Shown here piece by piece: positions 1 to 8,572 of a DNA stretch of 64,000 bases (the stretch's first letter is position 1; every line of letters starts with the position of its first letter). The DNA is taken from contig NZ_QBUG01000016.1 of the NCBI RefSeq assembly GCF_003058225.1, forward strand, positions 1 through 64,000. The letters run 5' to 3'. A program made the translations under genes and the position numbers. This stretch comes from Promicromonospora sp. AC04. GTDB taxonomy: Bacteria; Actinomycetota; Actinomycetes; Actinomycetales; Cellulomonadaceae. The notes under the pieces were generated by a model. It had not been told where the DNA came from. It made no database searches and was given only the letters and a program-made list of their open reading frames with translations.

Positions 1-786
1 CCCCACCTGAACGTGACCGTGTCGTGGTCGGAGCTGGTCACCCAGACCACCCGCACCCGCGACGGCCTGTGCCTGACCTGCGGACACACCACCCCCGCAC
101 ACGGCACCCGGACAAGCACCCCAGGCACGGCGGGCACGGCGGGCACGGCGAGCACCCCGAGCGGAGGTCTCGCGGGCACCGCAGACGTGAGCGACCCCGG
201 CACGGCCGGCGGGAGCGCAGCGGGTACGGCCGGCGGAAGCGCGGCGGGCGCGACGGGCACGGTAGGCGGAAGCGCGGCAGGCGCGGTGGTGTCCGGGCTG
301 CTGACCTCGGGTAGCCCGGTGTTCACCGAGACCGGTGGTCGTGCACCACGAGCCCTGCTGCGCCGCCTCGCGTGCGACAGTGCGATCACGAGGGTCGTGT
401 TCGGGCCCGACGGCGCCGTGCTGGATGTGGGGCGCGCGCAGCGGACCGTGACCGGGCAGATGCGGCGCGCCGTCATCGCCCGCGATGAGCATTGCGTGTA
501 TCCCGGATGTGATCAGCCGCCGTCACGGTGCGAGGTCCACCACGCCGTCAGGCACTGGGCCGACGGTGGTGATACGTCCGTCGCGAACAGTGCGTTGTTG
601 TGCTGGTTCCATCACCAGCTGGTGGACGCGCGTGGCATCGCCATGCACTGGACCGGCAAGCCCACCACCAGCACCGTCGGGGCGCTGGTGGAGACCGGGT
701 GGGCCTTCACCGACGCCCGCGGCCACCACATCCGACTACCCCAAGCCATCGACACCCCACCACCGACCGACGCCGAAGCCGCCTAA
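1..786 (+). CDS. 13E12-repeat (DUF222) HNH endonuclease, 5' end outside window
   Basis: The frame is open from base 1, so the gene starts upstream of the window; the GTG at 13 lies inside the conserved DUF222 stretch PHLNVTVSW and is not the start. The C-terminal third carries an HNH nuclease core: CVYPGC (nt 496-513), then CEVHHAVRHW (nt 529-558) and CWFHHQLVD (nt 601-627). These give the zinc-binding cysteines and the catalytic histidine pair typical of the actinobacterial 13E12 family. Between the DUF222 part and the nuclease lies a Gly/Ala/Thr-rich linker (nt 119-289) made of imperfect repeats, usually the most variable part of such proteins. The cellular role of the family is poorly defined; DNA cleavage is inferred from the HNH motif. 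Confidence 0.88.
   Translation, partial: PHLNVTVSWSELVTQTTRTRDGLCLTCGHTTPAHGTRTSTPGTAGTAGTASTPSGGLAGTADVSDPGTAGGSAAGTAGGSAAGATGTVGGSAAGAVVSGLLTSGSPVFTETGGRAPRALLRRLACDSAITRVVFGPDGAVLDVGRAQRTVTGQMRRAVIARDEHCVYPGCDQPPSRCEVHHAVRHWADGGDTSVANSALLCWFHHQLVDARGIAMHWTGKPTTSTVGALVETGWAFTDARGHHIRLPQAIDTPPPTDAEAA
119..289 (+). repeat. Imperfect Gly-Thr-Ala/Gly-Ser-Ala-Ala coding repeats
   Basis: Short in-frame repeats inside the HNH gene: GGCACGGC units near 124-150, then about 24-33-bp units beginning GGCGG(G/A)AGCGC at 208, 232 and 265. They encode GTAGTAGTA and GGSAAG runs. This looks like slippage-driven expansion in a flexible linker. Confidence 0.6.
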
Positions 787-1014
787 CCCGCCGGGCCGGC
801 GGCCCCGCGGCCTGACCAGCAGACCCGACCGGCAGACCTGACCACCAGGCCGGTGGACCAGGCAAGCCCAGCAGGCCCGGTCACCTGCCGAGCCGAGCCC
901 GGCGAAGACCAAGAAGCACACCCGGTCCGCCTTGGCAGACCGGGCGTTACGGAGACCGCGCGGCCTAGGTGTCGCGGGCGAGGCGTGTCCGGGCGCCCGC
1001 GCGTGCAGGGCGCC

Positions 1015-1224
1015 TCAGGCGTCCCACGCCTCCGTGAACTCGGTGAGGTCGATCCGGCCGTCCTGGTCGTGGTCGGCCTTGCCGAAGATTTCGTCGAGGT
1101 CCTTGTCGGTGACCTCCTCGCCGCGGGTGCCCATGGCCTGGCGGAACTCGTCGGCGGTGATGCGACCGTCGGCGTCGCCGTCGAACTCGACGAAGGTCCG
1201 GGTCAGCTCGTCGTCGGCAGTCAT
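1015..1224 (-). CDS. Small EF-hand calcium-binding protein (69 aa)
   Basis: Two complete 12-residue EF-hand loops are visible, DGDADGRITADE in the first half and DHDQDGRIDLTE in the second. Both have Asp at positions 1, 3 and 5, Gly at 6 and Glu at 12, as expected for Ca2+ coordination. I start at the ATG complementary to 1222-1224 because a GGAGG sits just upstream and the product then begins directly before the first hand; the frame stays open further upstream but that part is Arg/Pro-rich and not protein-like. Actinobacterial calerythrin-like proteins of this size act as cytoplasmic Ca2+ buffers or sensors; no partner is evident here. Confidence 0.85.
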   Translation of the reverse strand: MTADDELTRTFVEFDGDADGRITADEFRQAMGTRGEEVTDKDLDEIFGKADHDQDGRIDLTEFTEAWDA

Positions 1225-1355
1225 GGGCAATACCTCCGCAATGTCAGGAACAAGTCGGGGAGTATGCAACCACAGATCGGTCCGTTCGGCCCGGATTGTG
1301 GCGTAGGTCCGATACGGTGCGGCGTGCAACCCGTCGACGTCCGGAGGGCCAGACC

Positions 1356-1949
1356 ATGAGGCTGTACGCGGCCGCACCGGCACGATGTGCCCGCCAGGTG
1401 CTCGGCGACCTGATGTTGCTCGCCTGGATCGCGGGCTGGGCATGGGTGGGCCGTCAGGTCCACGAGTCGACGCTGGAGCTTGCCGGGCCCGGCCGGGCGA
1501 CGGCGTCGGCGGCCGACGACATGGCGGGCCGATTCCACGACGTCGAGGGCCGGATCGGCGGGCTTCCGGGCGTGGGGGACGACCTCGCCGCGCCCTTCAG
1601 CGGCGCGGCGGAGGCGGCGGAGAGCCTCGCCGCCGCGGGTCGTTCCCAGGTCGAGACGGTCGAGGACGTCGCGCTGCTGGCCGGGATCGCGGTGTTCCTG
1701 ATCCCGGTTCTGCTGGTCGCCGTGCTCTACGTGCCGCTACGGATCAGGTTCGTGCGGCGCGCGTATGCCGCACGGCACCTCGCCGGGTCGGATCCGGCGC
1801 TGCTGGCTCTGCGCGCCCTTGCGAACCAGCCGCTGCGGGCCCTGACCCGGATCTCCGACGACCCGGTGGGTGCGTGGCGGGACGGCGACCCCGCCGTCGT
1901 GCGCAGGCTGGCGGACCTGGAGCTGCGGGACCTCGGCCTGCGACGGTGA
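1356..1949 (+). CDS. Membrane protein with two predicted transmembrane helices
   Basis: 197-aa product starting MRLYAAAPARCA, preceded by a CCGGAGGG ribosome site. One hydrophobic segment lies at about residues 17-32 (LMLLAWIAGWAWVG) and a second near 113-133 (LLAGIAVFLIPVLLVAVLYV). Between them is an Ala/Gly-rich extracytoplasmic region, and a basic C-terminal tail follows. This topology recurs in unnamed actinobacterial membrane proteins; I recognise no enzymatic motif. It converges with the gene at 1963, leaving 13 bp between stops. Confidence 0.75.
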   Translation: MRLYAAAPARCARQVLGDLMLLAWIAGWAWVGRQVHESTLELAGPGRATASAADDMAGRFHDVEGRIGGLPGVGDDLAAPFSGAAEAAESLAAAGRSQVETVEDVALLAGIAVFLIPVLLVAVLYVPLRIRFVRRAYAARHLAGSDPALLALRALANQPLRALTRISDDPVGAWRDGDPAVVRRLADLELRDLGLRR

Positions 1950-1962
1950 CGGTGACGGTGGG

Positions 1963-2589
1963 TCAGGCCATCTCGGGAACGTGCAGGTGCGCGAACGCGA
2001 TCTCCATCTCCTCGACGTCGTCGACGGTAGCGCCGAGCTCGCGGACGATTCGCTCGCGGATGCCGGCGGTGGCCTCACGGCTGGCCTCGACGGCTGCGCG
2101 GCTGTCGAAGGCGGCCGTGCCGACGACCCGACCGGCCTCGCGGTCGATCATCAGGCTGGCGCTGCAGAATCCGTCGAACTCCTGGATCTGCGGCAGGATG
2201 ACCATCCGGTAGATGTCTATGGCCCGGTCGACCATGCCCGGGTCACCGCTGAGCCAGGTGAGGCGGGCGCAGGCGCCGTCGGGCGCGGCGTGATCGCGGT
2301 GGACGACGGCGACCTCCCACTGGTGGACCTTGCTGCCGCCGGTGGCGCCCAGGGCTCGCTCGGCGCGGTCGCGCAGCGGCCGCACGAGGTCCGCGCTCGC
2401 CTGCATGGCGTCCTCGGTCTGCCACGACGTCGTGGCGACGCAGCGCGCGGTCTCCCGGTCGACCAGCAGCGACATCCCGACACAGCCGTCCATCTCGCTG
2501 ACTGCCGGGAAGACCTCCTCACGAATGGCCCGCAACCCGTCGCCGATCCTGGTGGGATCTCCTCGGACCTCGGTGGTACGCACGTACAT
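1963..2589 (-). CDS. Tandem ABM/dimeric alpha-beta barrel-type protein
   Basis: 208 aa built as two similar halves. Residues about 1-100 and 105-208 each contain a predicted ferredoxin-like barrel with a matching core: EMDGCVGMSLLVDRE in the first half and EFDGFCSASLMIDRE in the second. This internal duplication resembles fused antibiotic-biosynthesis-monooxygenase/EthD-like barrels. No cofactor motif is visible, as usual for this fold. GGGAG precedes the ATG complementary to 2587-2589. The function is unknown; a role in oxidative or heme-related chemistry is possible but not shown. Confidence 0.72.
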   Translation of the reverse strand: MYVRTTEVRGDPTRIGDGLRAIREEVFPAVSEMDGCVGMSLLVDRETARCVATTSWQTEDAMQASADLVRPLRDRAERALGATGGSKVHQWEVAVVHRDHAAPDGACARLTWLSGDPGMVDRAIDIYRMVILPQIQEFDGFCSASLMIDREAGRVVGTAAFDSRAAVEASREATAGIRERIVRELGATVDDVEEMEIAFAHLHVPEMA

Positions 2590-2702
2590 GACGGACTCCC
2601 TAGTGCTCGGGGCAGCGTCCGGACGGCGCTGCCGTCCCTACCCACACTCCGCCGCCGGGTGACCCTGGTCAAGTCGAGCGGCGCCCGGCTGTTCCGGGAC
2701 GC

Positions 2703-3671
2703 TCAGGCGAGCTCGCGGGGATACGCGATGACGTCGACGAGCGCGCCGTGCCGCCACACGGTGACCTCGATGCGGCGTCCGATCGCGCCCTCGACCAGAG
2801 CCTTCTGCACCGCGGTCACGGTGACCACCGGCTCGCCGTCGAGCTCGACCACGATGTCGCCGCGGAGCAGGCCGGCGTCCGCCGCGGGGCTGCCGGGCGT
2901 CACGTCCGCGACCTGCAGGCCCGTCGGTGTGCCCAGACGCGTGGCGAGGCGAGGCGGCAGAGGCGCCTGCGCCCCGGCGATGCCGAGCCACGCGCGACGG
3001 ACGCGGCCCGAGGTCATCAGGGTCGTCACGATCTCGCGCGTGGTCGCGTTGATCGGCACTGCGAGGCCGACGCCGATGCCCGCCACCGCCGTGTTCACGC
3101 CGACCATCCGCCCGGTGCTGTCGGCGAGCACGCCCCCGCTGTTGCCGGGATTGAGGGCGGCGTCGGTCTGGATGACCTCGTCGACCACTCGACCGTTGCC
3201 CGTGGGTAGTGAGCGGCCCAGCGCCGAGACGATGCCCGCCGTGACGCTTCCGGCGAGCCCGAGCGGGTTGCCCAGCGCCACGACGAGCTGGCCGACGCGC
3301 AGCCGCGCGGCGTCCCCGAGCGGCACCGGTGCGGGCACGTCGGACCGGGCGTGCAGCACGGCGAGGTCCGACAGCGGGTCGCGGCCCACGACGTCGGCCC
3401 GCATGCGGGTCCCGTCGGCGAACGCGGCGTCCGCCGTCTCGGCGCCCGCGACGACGTGCGCGGAGGTGAGCAGGAATCCGTCGCTCGTGATGACGCTCGC
3501 GCTGCCCGCGCCCTGCCCCCTGCGGGTCGTGATGGTCAGGCTCGCGACGCTGGGCAGCACGGCATCGGCGACCGCGACGACGGCGCGCGAGTACGCGTCG
3601 AGCGCTTCGGCGTCGGTGTCGTCGGGGCGCAACGGCTCGGTTCCGTCGTCCGGTGGGGTGTCGAGGGCCAC
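2703..3671 (-). CDS. Trypsin-like serine protease of the HtrA/DegP type (S1C) with PDZ domain
   Basis: 322 aa. The catalytic triad is visible: His in TSAHVVAG, Asp in DPLSDLAVL and Ser in NPGNSGGVLAD. A C-terminal PDZ domain spans about residues 225-315, including GLQVADVTPGSPAADAGLLRGD. HtrA family members degrade or refold damaged proteins, normally outside the membrane. Here I see neither signal peptide nor transmembrane anchor: the N-terminus is acidic (MALDTPPDDGTEPLRPDD). It therefore looks cytoplasmic, or the true start is missed. It is transcribed divergently from the flavoprotein at 3813. Confidence 0.9.
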   Translation of the reverse strand: MALDTPPDDGTEPLRPDDTDAEALDAYSRAVVAVADAVLPSVASLTITTRRGQGAGSASVITSDGFLLTSAHVVAGAETADAAFADGTRMRADVVGRDPLSDLAVLHARSDVPAPVPLGDAARLRVGQLVVALGNPLGLAGSVTAGIVSALGRSLPTGNGRVVDEVIQTDAALNPGNSGGVLADSTGRMVGVNTAVAGIGVGLAVPINATTREIVTTLMTSGRVRRAWLGIAGAQAPLPPRLATRLGTPTGLQVADVTPGSPAADAGLLRGDIVVELDGEPVVTVTAVQKALVEGAIGRRIEVTVWRHGALVDVIAYPRELA

Positions 3672-3812
3672 ACCAGTGGAGCGTTCAGGGCGCCCGCGTT
3701 GTGCCCGTGTTCGCCGACGGCGGAGGCCCTGCGATGAGTTCGGCGACGACGGGCGGTCTCTCCTGTGCCAGGGCCGGGTGCGACCGGACCCCTTATGAGG
3801 AGGAACGAGAGC

Positions 3813-5138
3813 ATGGACACGACCGACGCTTCCGCGGTGTCAGGGCTCGATCTCCGCTATCCGGGCGACGCCGGTTTCGACGAGGCGCGCACGGTGTGGA
3901 ACGCGATGGTGGACCACCGGCCGGCCCTGGTCGTCCGGTGCCGAGAGGCCGGCGACGTCGTGGCGGCGCTGGCGCTGGCGCGACGGGAGGGCCTGGAGAT
4001 CGGTGTCCGGTGCGGCGGCCACAGCGTCGTCGGGCACGGCGTTCCCGACGGCGGGCTGATGATCGACCTCACCCCGATGGGTGCGGTCCGGGTCGATCCG
4101 GAGCGCAAGCGGGCGTGGGCGCAGGGCGGCGCGCTGCTCGGGGCGCTCGACAGGGCTACGCAGCCGCACGGCCTGGCCACGACGGCCGGCAACGTGTCGC
4201 ACACCGGCGTGGGCGGGCTCACCCTGGGCGGCGGGATGGGCTGGCTGGCCCGCCAGTACGGGCTGGCCTGCGACAACGTCGTCTCGTACGAGGTGGTGAC
4301 CGCCGCCGGGGAGGTGGTTCGCGCCTCGGCCGACGAGCGGCCCGATCTGTACTGGGCGCTGCGCGGCGGCGGCGGGAACTTCGGCGTGGTGACCGAGTTC
4401 GAGTTCCGGCTGCACGACGTCGGGACCCGCGCGCTCAGCGTCGGGCTCGACTTTCCTGTCGGTGATGCCGCGTCCGCCGCGTTCCGGTGGCGCGACCTCA
4501 GTGCGTACGCCCCGAGGCAGGCCACGTACACCGCATCCGTGCACGACGGCGTCGCGACGCTCGGCTTCGTCTGGGTGGGCGACCCGGACGAGGGCCGGGC
4601 GCACGCCAGGGAGCTCGACGCGCTCGACGCGCTCGGCAGCCCGACGGACCGCCGGATAGAGGAGCTGTCCTACCTGGACCTCCAGACCCGGGAGGACACC
4701 ACCGAGGGCCACGCCCTGCGGCGCTACTGGAAGGGCCACTACTTCCGCGAGCTGCCCGATGCCGCGCTCGAGGCGCTGCTGAGCCACGGACCTGACGTGC
4801 GTGCGGGGCTCCAGGCGTACGGCGGCGCCATCGCCGAGGTGCCGGACGACGAGACCGCGTTCAGCCAGCGCGACGTGCGGTTCGAGTACGTCGTGGCCGC
4901 GTCCTGGACCGACCCGGACGACGACGAGGACCGGATCGCCGCCGCGCGGACGAGCGCGACCCTGCTGGAACCGTTCGCCAGCGGGGTCTACGTCAACGTG
5001 CTCGGCGACGACGGCGCCGACGGCGTGCGGCGGGCCTATCCGCCGGAGAAGCTGGCCCGGCTCGCCGCGGTCAAGCGCACCTACGACCCGGACAACGTGT
5101 TCCACCTGAACCAGAACATCCCGCCCGCCGCGGCGTGA
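3813..5138 (+). CDS. FAD-linked oxidoreductase, berberine-bridge (BBE)-like
   Basis: 441 aa. FAD-binding PCMH domain at the N-terminus with the flavin-attachment motif RCGGHSVVGHG (His linked to the 8-alpha position in the family), GGLTLGGGMGWLARQYG, and the C-terminal BBE signature DPDNVFHLNQNIPP. ATG 3813 is preferred because GAGGAGG lies 10 bp upstream; upstream in-frame ATGs lack such a site. Bicovalent family members have a cysteine near the GNVSHTGVGG segment; here that position carries Ser-His, so attachment is probably through histidine only. Such enzymes oxidise alcohols, sugars or secondary metabolites. The substrate is unknown and no biosynthetic partner is adjacent. Confidence 0.88.
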   Translation: MDTTDASAVSGLDLRYPGDAGFDEARTVWNAMVDHRPALVVRCREAGDVVAALALARREGLEIGVRCGGHSVVGHGVPDGGLMIDLTPMGAVRVDPERKRAWAQGGALLGALDRATQPHGLATTAGNVSHTGVGGLTLGGGMGWLARQYGLACDNVVSYEVVTAAGEVVRASADERPDLYWALRGGGGNFGVVTEFEFRLHDVGTRALSVGLDFPVGDAASAAFRWRDLSAYAPRQATYTASVHDGVATLGFVWVGDPDEGRAHARELDALDALGSPTDRRIEELSYLDLQTREDTTEGHALRRYWKGHYFRELPDAALEALLSHGPDVRAGLQAYGGAIAEVPDDETAFSQRDVRFEYVVAASWTDPDDDEDRIAAARTSATLLEPFASGVYVNVLGDDGADGVRRAYPPEKLARLAAVKRTYDPDNVFHLNQNIPPAAA

Positions 5139-5165
5139 CAGGCCGTGGCCCCGCCTCCGCGTGCG

Positions 5166-5230
5166 TGTCGGACGTTCGGGTCATTCCCGCGTCTGTCGGA
5201 CGCTCAAGTCATCCTGGTGGCTTGAGCGTC
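5166..5230. terminator. Direct repeat plus hairpin downstream of the BBE-like gene
   Basis: A 19-bp imperfect direct repeat (5166-5184 and 5194-5212, both starting TGTCGGACG) runs into an exact inverted repeat: GACGCTCAAG (5199-5208), 12-nt loop, CTTGAGCGTC (5221-5230). No T-tract follows, which is common for high-GC hairpins. It is placed to end transcription from 5138. Confidence 0.5.
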
Positions 5231-5281
5231 TGCCACCCGCGCTGGCCTGCCTTGACGGCGAGGGCTCCACGCCTTAGCGTT

Positions 5282-5293
5282 TGAAACGATTCA
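5282..5293. promoter_or_regulatory. Candidate LacI/Cra-type operator upstream of lldD
   Basis: TGAAACGATTCA is a near-palindrome centred on CG (TGAAA/TGAAT half-sites), the 12-bp form bound by many LacI-family regulators. It lies 57 bp before the lldD start in locally AT-rich sequence. No LacI gene is in the window, so the regulator is unassigned. Confidence 0.35.
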
Positions 5294-5349
5294 TGTTCTA
5301 GCGTGCGTGCACGCCACAGCGCGATGTCGCGCGGAGAGGGGGAGCACGC

Positions 5350-6612
5350 ATGGTCAAGCGTCAGCTACCCAAGCCGGCCGAGCTCTTCGAGCTCATGCGG
5401 TTCAAGAAGCCCGAGCTGGATGCCCGCAAGCGGCGTCTCGACGCGGCCCTGACCATCGAGGACCTGCGGGACATCGCCCGGCGTCGTACCCCGCGAGCGG
5501 TGTTCGACTACACCGAGGGCGCGGCGGAGGGGGAGATCTCGCTCGCCCGAGCGCGCCAGGCGTTCCAGGACATCGAGCTGCACCCCTCGATCCTGCGGGA
5601 CGTGTCAAAGGTCGACACGTCGACGACCGTGCTCGGCGGGTCCTCCGCGATGCCGTTCGGCATCGCGCCGACGGGCTTCACGAGGCTCATGCAGACCGAG
5701 GGTGAGACCGCCGGCGCCGGCGCCGCGGGCGCCGCCGGCATCCCGTTCACGCTGTCCACCCTCGGCACCACGTCCATCGAGGGCGTGAAGGCGGCCAACC
5801 CCGGGGGGCGCAACTGGTTCCAGCTGTACGTGATGCGCGAGCGCGAGGTGTCCTACGGGCTGGTGGAACGCGCGGCCGCGGCCGGGTTCGACAGCCTGTT
5901 CTTCACCGTCGACACGCCCGTGGCGGGTGCGCGCCTGCGGGACAGGCGCAACGGGTTCTCCATCCCGCCGCAGCTGACGCTCTCCACCGTCCTGGACGCG
6001 ATCCCCAGGCCGTGGTGGTGGTACGACTTCCTGACCACGCCGAAGCTCGAGTTCGCCTCCCTCACCTCCACCGGCGGCACGGTGGGTGAGCTGATCGACT
6101 CGGCGATGGACCCGTCGATCAGCTTCGCCGACCTCGACGTGATCCGCGGGATGTGGCCCGGCAAGATCGTCGTCAAGGGCGTCCAGAACGTCGAGGACTC
6201 CAAGAAGCTCGCCGACCTGGGCGTCGACGGCATCGTGCTGTCCAACCACGGCGGACGGCAGCTGGACCGGGCGCCCGTCCCGTTCCGCCTGCTGCCCGAC
6301 GTCGTGCGCGAGGTCGGCGACGACCTCGAGGTCATGATCGACACCGGCATCATGAACGGCGCCGACATCGTCGCCTCCGTCGCCCTCGGGGCCCGCTTCA
6401 CGCTCGTCGGCCGCGCCTACCTGTACGGGCTCATGGCCGGCGGACGTGCCGGGGTCGACCGGACCATCGCCATCCTGTCCGAGCAGGTGGTGCGCACCAT
6501 GAAGCTGCTCGAGGTCGCCTCCCTCGACGAGCTCGGCCCGCAGCACGTCACCCAGCTGCAGAGGCTTCAGCCCGTCCCGCCGAGCCCAAGGAGCGTCGTC
6601 AGGGACGCGTGA
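5350..6612 (+). CDS. lldD: FMN-dependent L-lactate dehydrogenase (LldD2 type)
   Basis: 420 aa, FMN-dependent alpha-hydroxy-acid dehydrogenase family. It oxidises L-lactate to pyruvate at the membrane face, passing electrons to the quinone pool. Visible hallmarks: substrate/FMN segments [13 protein letters not shown] and [18 protein letters not shown], active-site His300 with the adjacent Arg in [15 protein letters not shown], and the FMN-phosphate region [18 protein letters not shown]. The sequence, including the N-terminal [21 protein letters not shown] stretch, strongly resembles mycobacterial LldD2. The start ATG follows GAGAGGGGGAG. It appears monocistronic, with a LacI-like operator upstream and a hairpin downstream. 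Confidence 0.93.
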   Translation: MVKRQLPKPAELFELMRFKKPELDARKRRLDAALTIEDLRDIARRRTPRAVFDYTEGAAEGEISLARARQAFQDIELHPSILRDVSKVDTSTTVLGGSSAMPFGIAPTGFTRLMQTEGETAGAGAAGAAGIPFTLSTLGTTSIEGVKAANPGGRNWFQLYVMREREVSYGLVERAAAAGFDSLFFTVDTPVAGARLRDRRNGFSIPPQLTLSTVLDAIPRPWWWYDFLTTPKLEFASLTSTGGTVGELIDSAMDPSISFADLDVIRGMWPGKIVVKGVQNVEDSKKLADLGVDGIVLSNHGGRQLDRAPVPFRLLPDVVREVGDDLEVMIDTGIMNGADIVASVALGARFTLVGRAYLYGLMAGGRAGVDRTIAILSEQVVRTMKLLEVASLDELGPQHVTQLQRLQPVPPSPRSVVRDA

Positions 6613-6619
6613 CGACAGC

Positions 6620-6655
6620 GCCTGAGGTGCCGTGCGTCGCGCCGGCGCCTCAGGC
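6620..6655. terminator. Hairpin between convergent lldD and the ThDP enzyme gene
   Basis: Arms GCCTGAGGTGCCG (6620-6632) and CGGCGCCTCAGGC (6643-6655) pair over 13 bp with one T-G wobble, around a 10-nt loop. It begins 8 bp after the lldD stop and could end lldD transcription. Confidence 0.65.
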
Positions 6656-6730
6656 CGACCTTGCCCCGTACACCACGAGACCCCGCGTGCGCGCCCTGTC
6701 CACCTCCGTGAAACCTGCGCGCCAGAGGAA

Positions 6731-8395
6731 TCAGCGAGCGCGGCTCGCCCGCAGGATCTCCTCCTGGTACGGGGCGACGACCGACGCCGAGATGCGGCAG
6801 TCGAGCAGCAGGAACCGGCGGTCGACGACGGGCTCGGCGGCCCACGCCGCCACGCGGTCCAGGTCGTCGAGCGAGCGCACGACGACGCCCTCCGCGCCGA
6901 CCGCCGTGGCGAGGGCCCCGAAGTCGGTCTCGGGGATCAGCATCGGCTCCTTGGTAATGCCCTGCCGTCCGTACACGTGCACCTCGGCGCCGTAGGCGGC
7001 GTCGTTCCAGACGACGGCGATGCCGCGGCCCCCGGCGGTGCGGACGGCGGTCTCGAGGTCGGCCAGCGCCATGAGCCCGCCGCCGTCGCCGGTGGTGAGC
7101 ACCACGGCGTCGTCCGGGCGGGCCGCGGCGGCGCCGGCGACGCTGGGGAGGCCGAGCCCGATGGACTGGTACGCGGTGCCGACCATGACCATGCGGTCGG
7201 GGGAGGCGACGGGCCAGTACATGTTCGCCCAGCCGATGAAGTGCCCGCCGTCGGAGACGACGACGCGGTCGGCGGGCAGCAGGTCGGCGAGGCGGTGCGC
7301 GACGGTGCGCGGGTCGAGGCGCCCGTCGGGCGCGATCCCGTCCGCCGGGCCGGTCTCGTAGGTGCGGGCCGCGGCGACGTCGACCGTCTCGCGCCACCCG
7401 GACGGCTTCGCCCGCAGGGTGTGCAGCTCGTCCATCAGGGCGCGCGCCACGAGCGCGGCGTCGCCCCGGATGAAGCCGCCGACGTGCCGGTGCGTCGCGG
7501 CGGGCGCGATGTCGACCTGGACCACGCGCGTCCCGGGCGCGAACAGCTCGCCGAACCGCATCGTGAACTGGTTGAGCGAGGCGCCCAGCACGACAGCGAC
7601 GTCCGCCTCGCGCACGAGCGCCATAGCTCCCTCGGCGCCGAAGCCGCCGGCGACGCCGAGGTCGTACCGGCCGTCGGGGAAGATGCCGCAGCCGAGCGCC
7701 GTCGTAGCGGTGAGTGCCCCCGTCGCTTCGGCGAGCTCGCCGAGCACGTCGCCCGCGCCGGCGAGCCAGGCGCCGCGACCCGCGAGCAGGAGCGGCCGCT
7801 CGGCGTCGGCGAGGTGGCGGGCGAGGTCGGTGATGGCGGCCGCGTCGAACGGGCCGGCCGGGGCCATCGGGCTGGGCAGCACGGGCTGCGGGGCGTCCGG
7901 GATCGGCCCGGCCTCCAGCGCGGCGACGTCGTACGGGATCGCGAGCACCACGGGCACCCGGTAGGTCAGGGAGTGCTCGATCGCGATGACGCTCGTGGCC
8001 GCGGCGTCCGCGCGGCCCACCGTGTAGGTGCGGGCGCCGACGGCGGCCGCGAGCGCTATCTGGTCCACGTCCCAGGGGCGCGGGCCCGACGTCGGCTCGT
8101 CGCCCGCCAGCAGCACCAGCGGAACCCGGGCCTGCGCGGCCTCGGCGAGCGCGGTGAGCGAGTTGGTGAAGCCGGCGCCGTAGGTGGCGGTCGCGGCGGC
8201 GATGCGGCCCGACGCGCGGAAGTGGGCGTCGGCGGCCACTACGCCACCGGCCTCGTGCCGGACGGCGGTGAACCGCGCGGTGGTCGAGCGCTCGAGGGCG
8301 TCGAGGAACCAGGCGTTGCCGTTGCCCATGACACCGAAGACGTGGTCGACGTGCTGGGCGAGGGTGTGGGCGACATGGGCGGACACGGTGGGCAC
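6731..8395 (-). CDS. Thiamine-diphosphate-dependent enzyme (acetolactate synthase/decarboxylase family)
   Basis: 554 aa with the three-domain architecture of ThDP enzymes. The PYR domain has the catalytic glutamate in VRHEAGGVVAADAHFR (about residue 48), a central DHPA-type domain follows, and the C-terminal PP domain holds the Mg-ThDP motif from GDGGGLMALADLE to VVWNDAAYG. GTG start complementary to 8393-8395, preceded by GGAGG. It is too divergent to call IlvB and no small subunit is present. It lies next to, and on the same strand as, the aromatic-acid operon ending at 8573. A decarboxylase or carboligase of an aromatic 2-oxo acid, for example a hydroxyphenylpyruvate feeding the hydroxyphenylacetate route, is a reasonable but unproven idea. 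The 177-bp gap to the next gene contains a possible own promoter (TATACT on the reverse strand near 8519). Confidence 0.8.
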   Translation of the reverse strand: MPTVSAHVAHTLAQHVDHVFGVMGNGNAWFLDALERSTTARFTAVRHEAGGVVAADAHFRASGRIAAATATYGAGFTNSLTALAEAAQARVPLVLLAGDEPTSGPRPWDVDQIALAAAVGARTYTVGRADAAATSVIAIEHSLTYRVPVVLAIPYDVAALEAGPIPDAPQPVLPSPMAPAGPFDAAAITDLARHLADAERPLLLAGRGAWLAGAGDVLGELAEATGALTATTALGCGIFPDGRYDLGVAGGFGAEGAMALVREADVAVVLGASLNQFTMRFGELFAPGTRVVQVDIAPAATHRHVGGFIRGDAALVARALMDELHTLRAKPSGWRETVDVAAARTYETGPADGIAPDGRLDPRTVAHRLADLLPADRVVVSDGGHFIGWANMYWPVASPDRMVMVGTAYQSIGLGLPSVAGAAAARPDDAVVLTTGDGGGLMALADLETAVRTAGGRGIAVVWNDAAYGAEVHVYGRQGITKEPMLIPETDFGALATAVGAEGVVVRSLDDLDRVAAWAAEPVVDRRFLLLDCRISASVVAPYQEEILRASRAR

Positions 8396-8572
8396 GGGGC
8401 CTCCAGGGAGAACAGTGACGGATGAGTGGTGCGGTCCGTATGTGTCCCGTGCGGGCGCTGGGCCCGGTGCGCGCCCCTTTTTCGAGCGCAGGCGGTGTCG
8501 TCCGCCTTGACGCCCTGAGTATATCGCCGCGGGTATGTCGCCGTGGGTCCGCCGGCCCCGTACCGGCTGCCG

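Noticed and set aside
119-289. Repeat cluster considered as a CRISPR-like array
   Set aside because: Units are imperfect, lack unique spacers and keep the reading frame of the HNH gene.
1870-3798. 642-codon open frame on the + strand
   Set aside because: Overlaps the ABM-like and S1C protease genes antisense; composition is low-complexity and motif-free.
6731-8395. Calling the ThDP enzyme acetolactate synthase (ilvB)
   Set aside because: No small subunit or other branched-chain genes are nearby, and the context is aromatic catabolism; product left open.
8457-8495. GC-rich segment with a TTTTT run, terminator-like on the + strand
   Set aside because: No + strand gene ends there; flanking genes are both leftward and the stem is poor.
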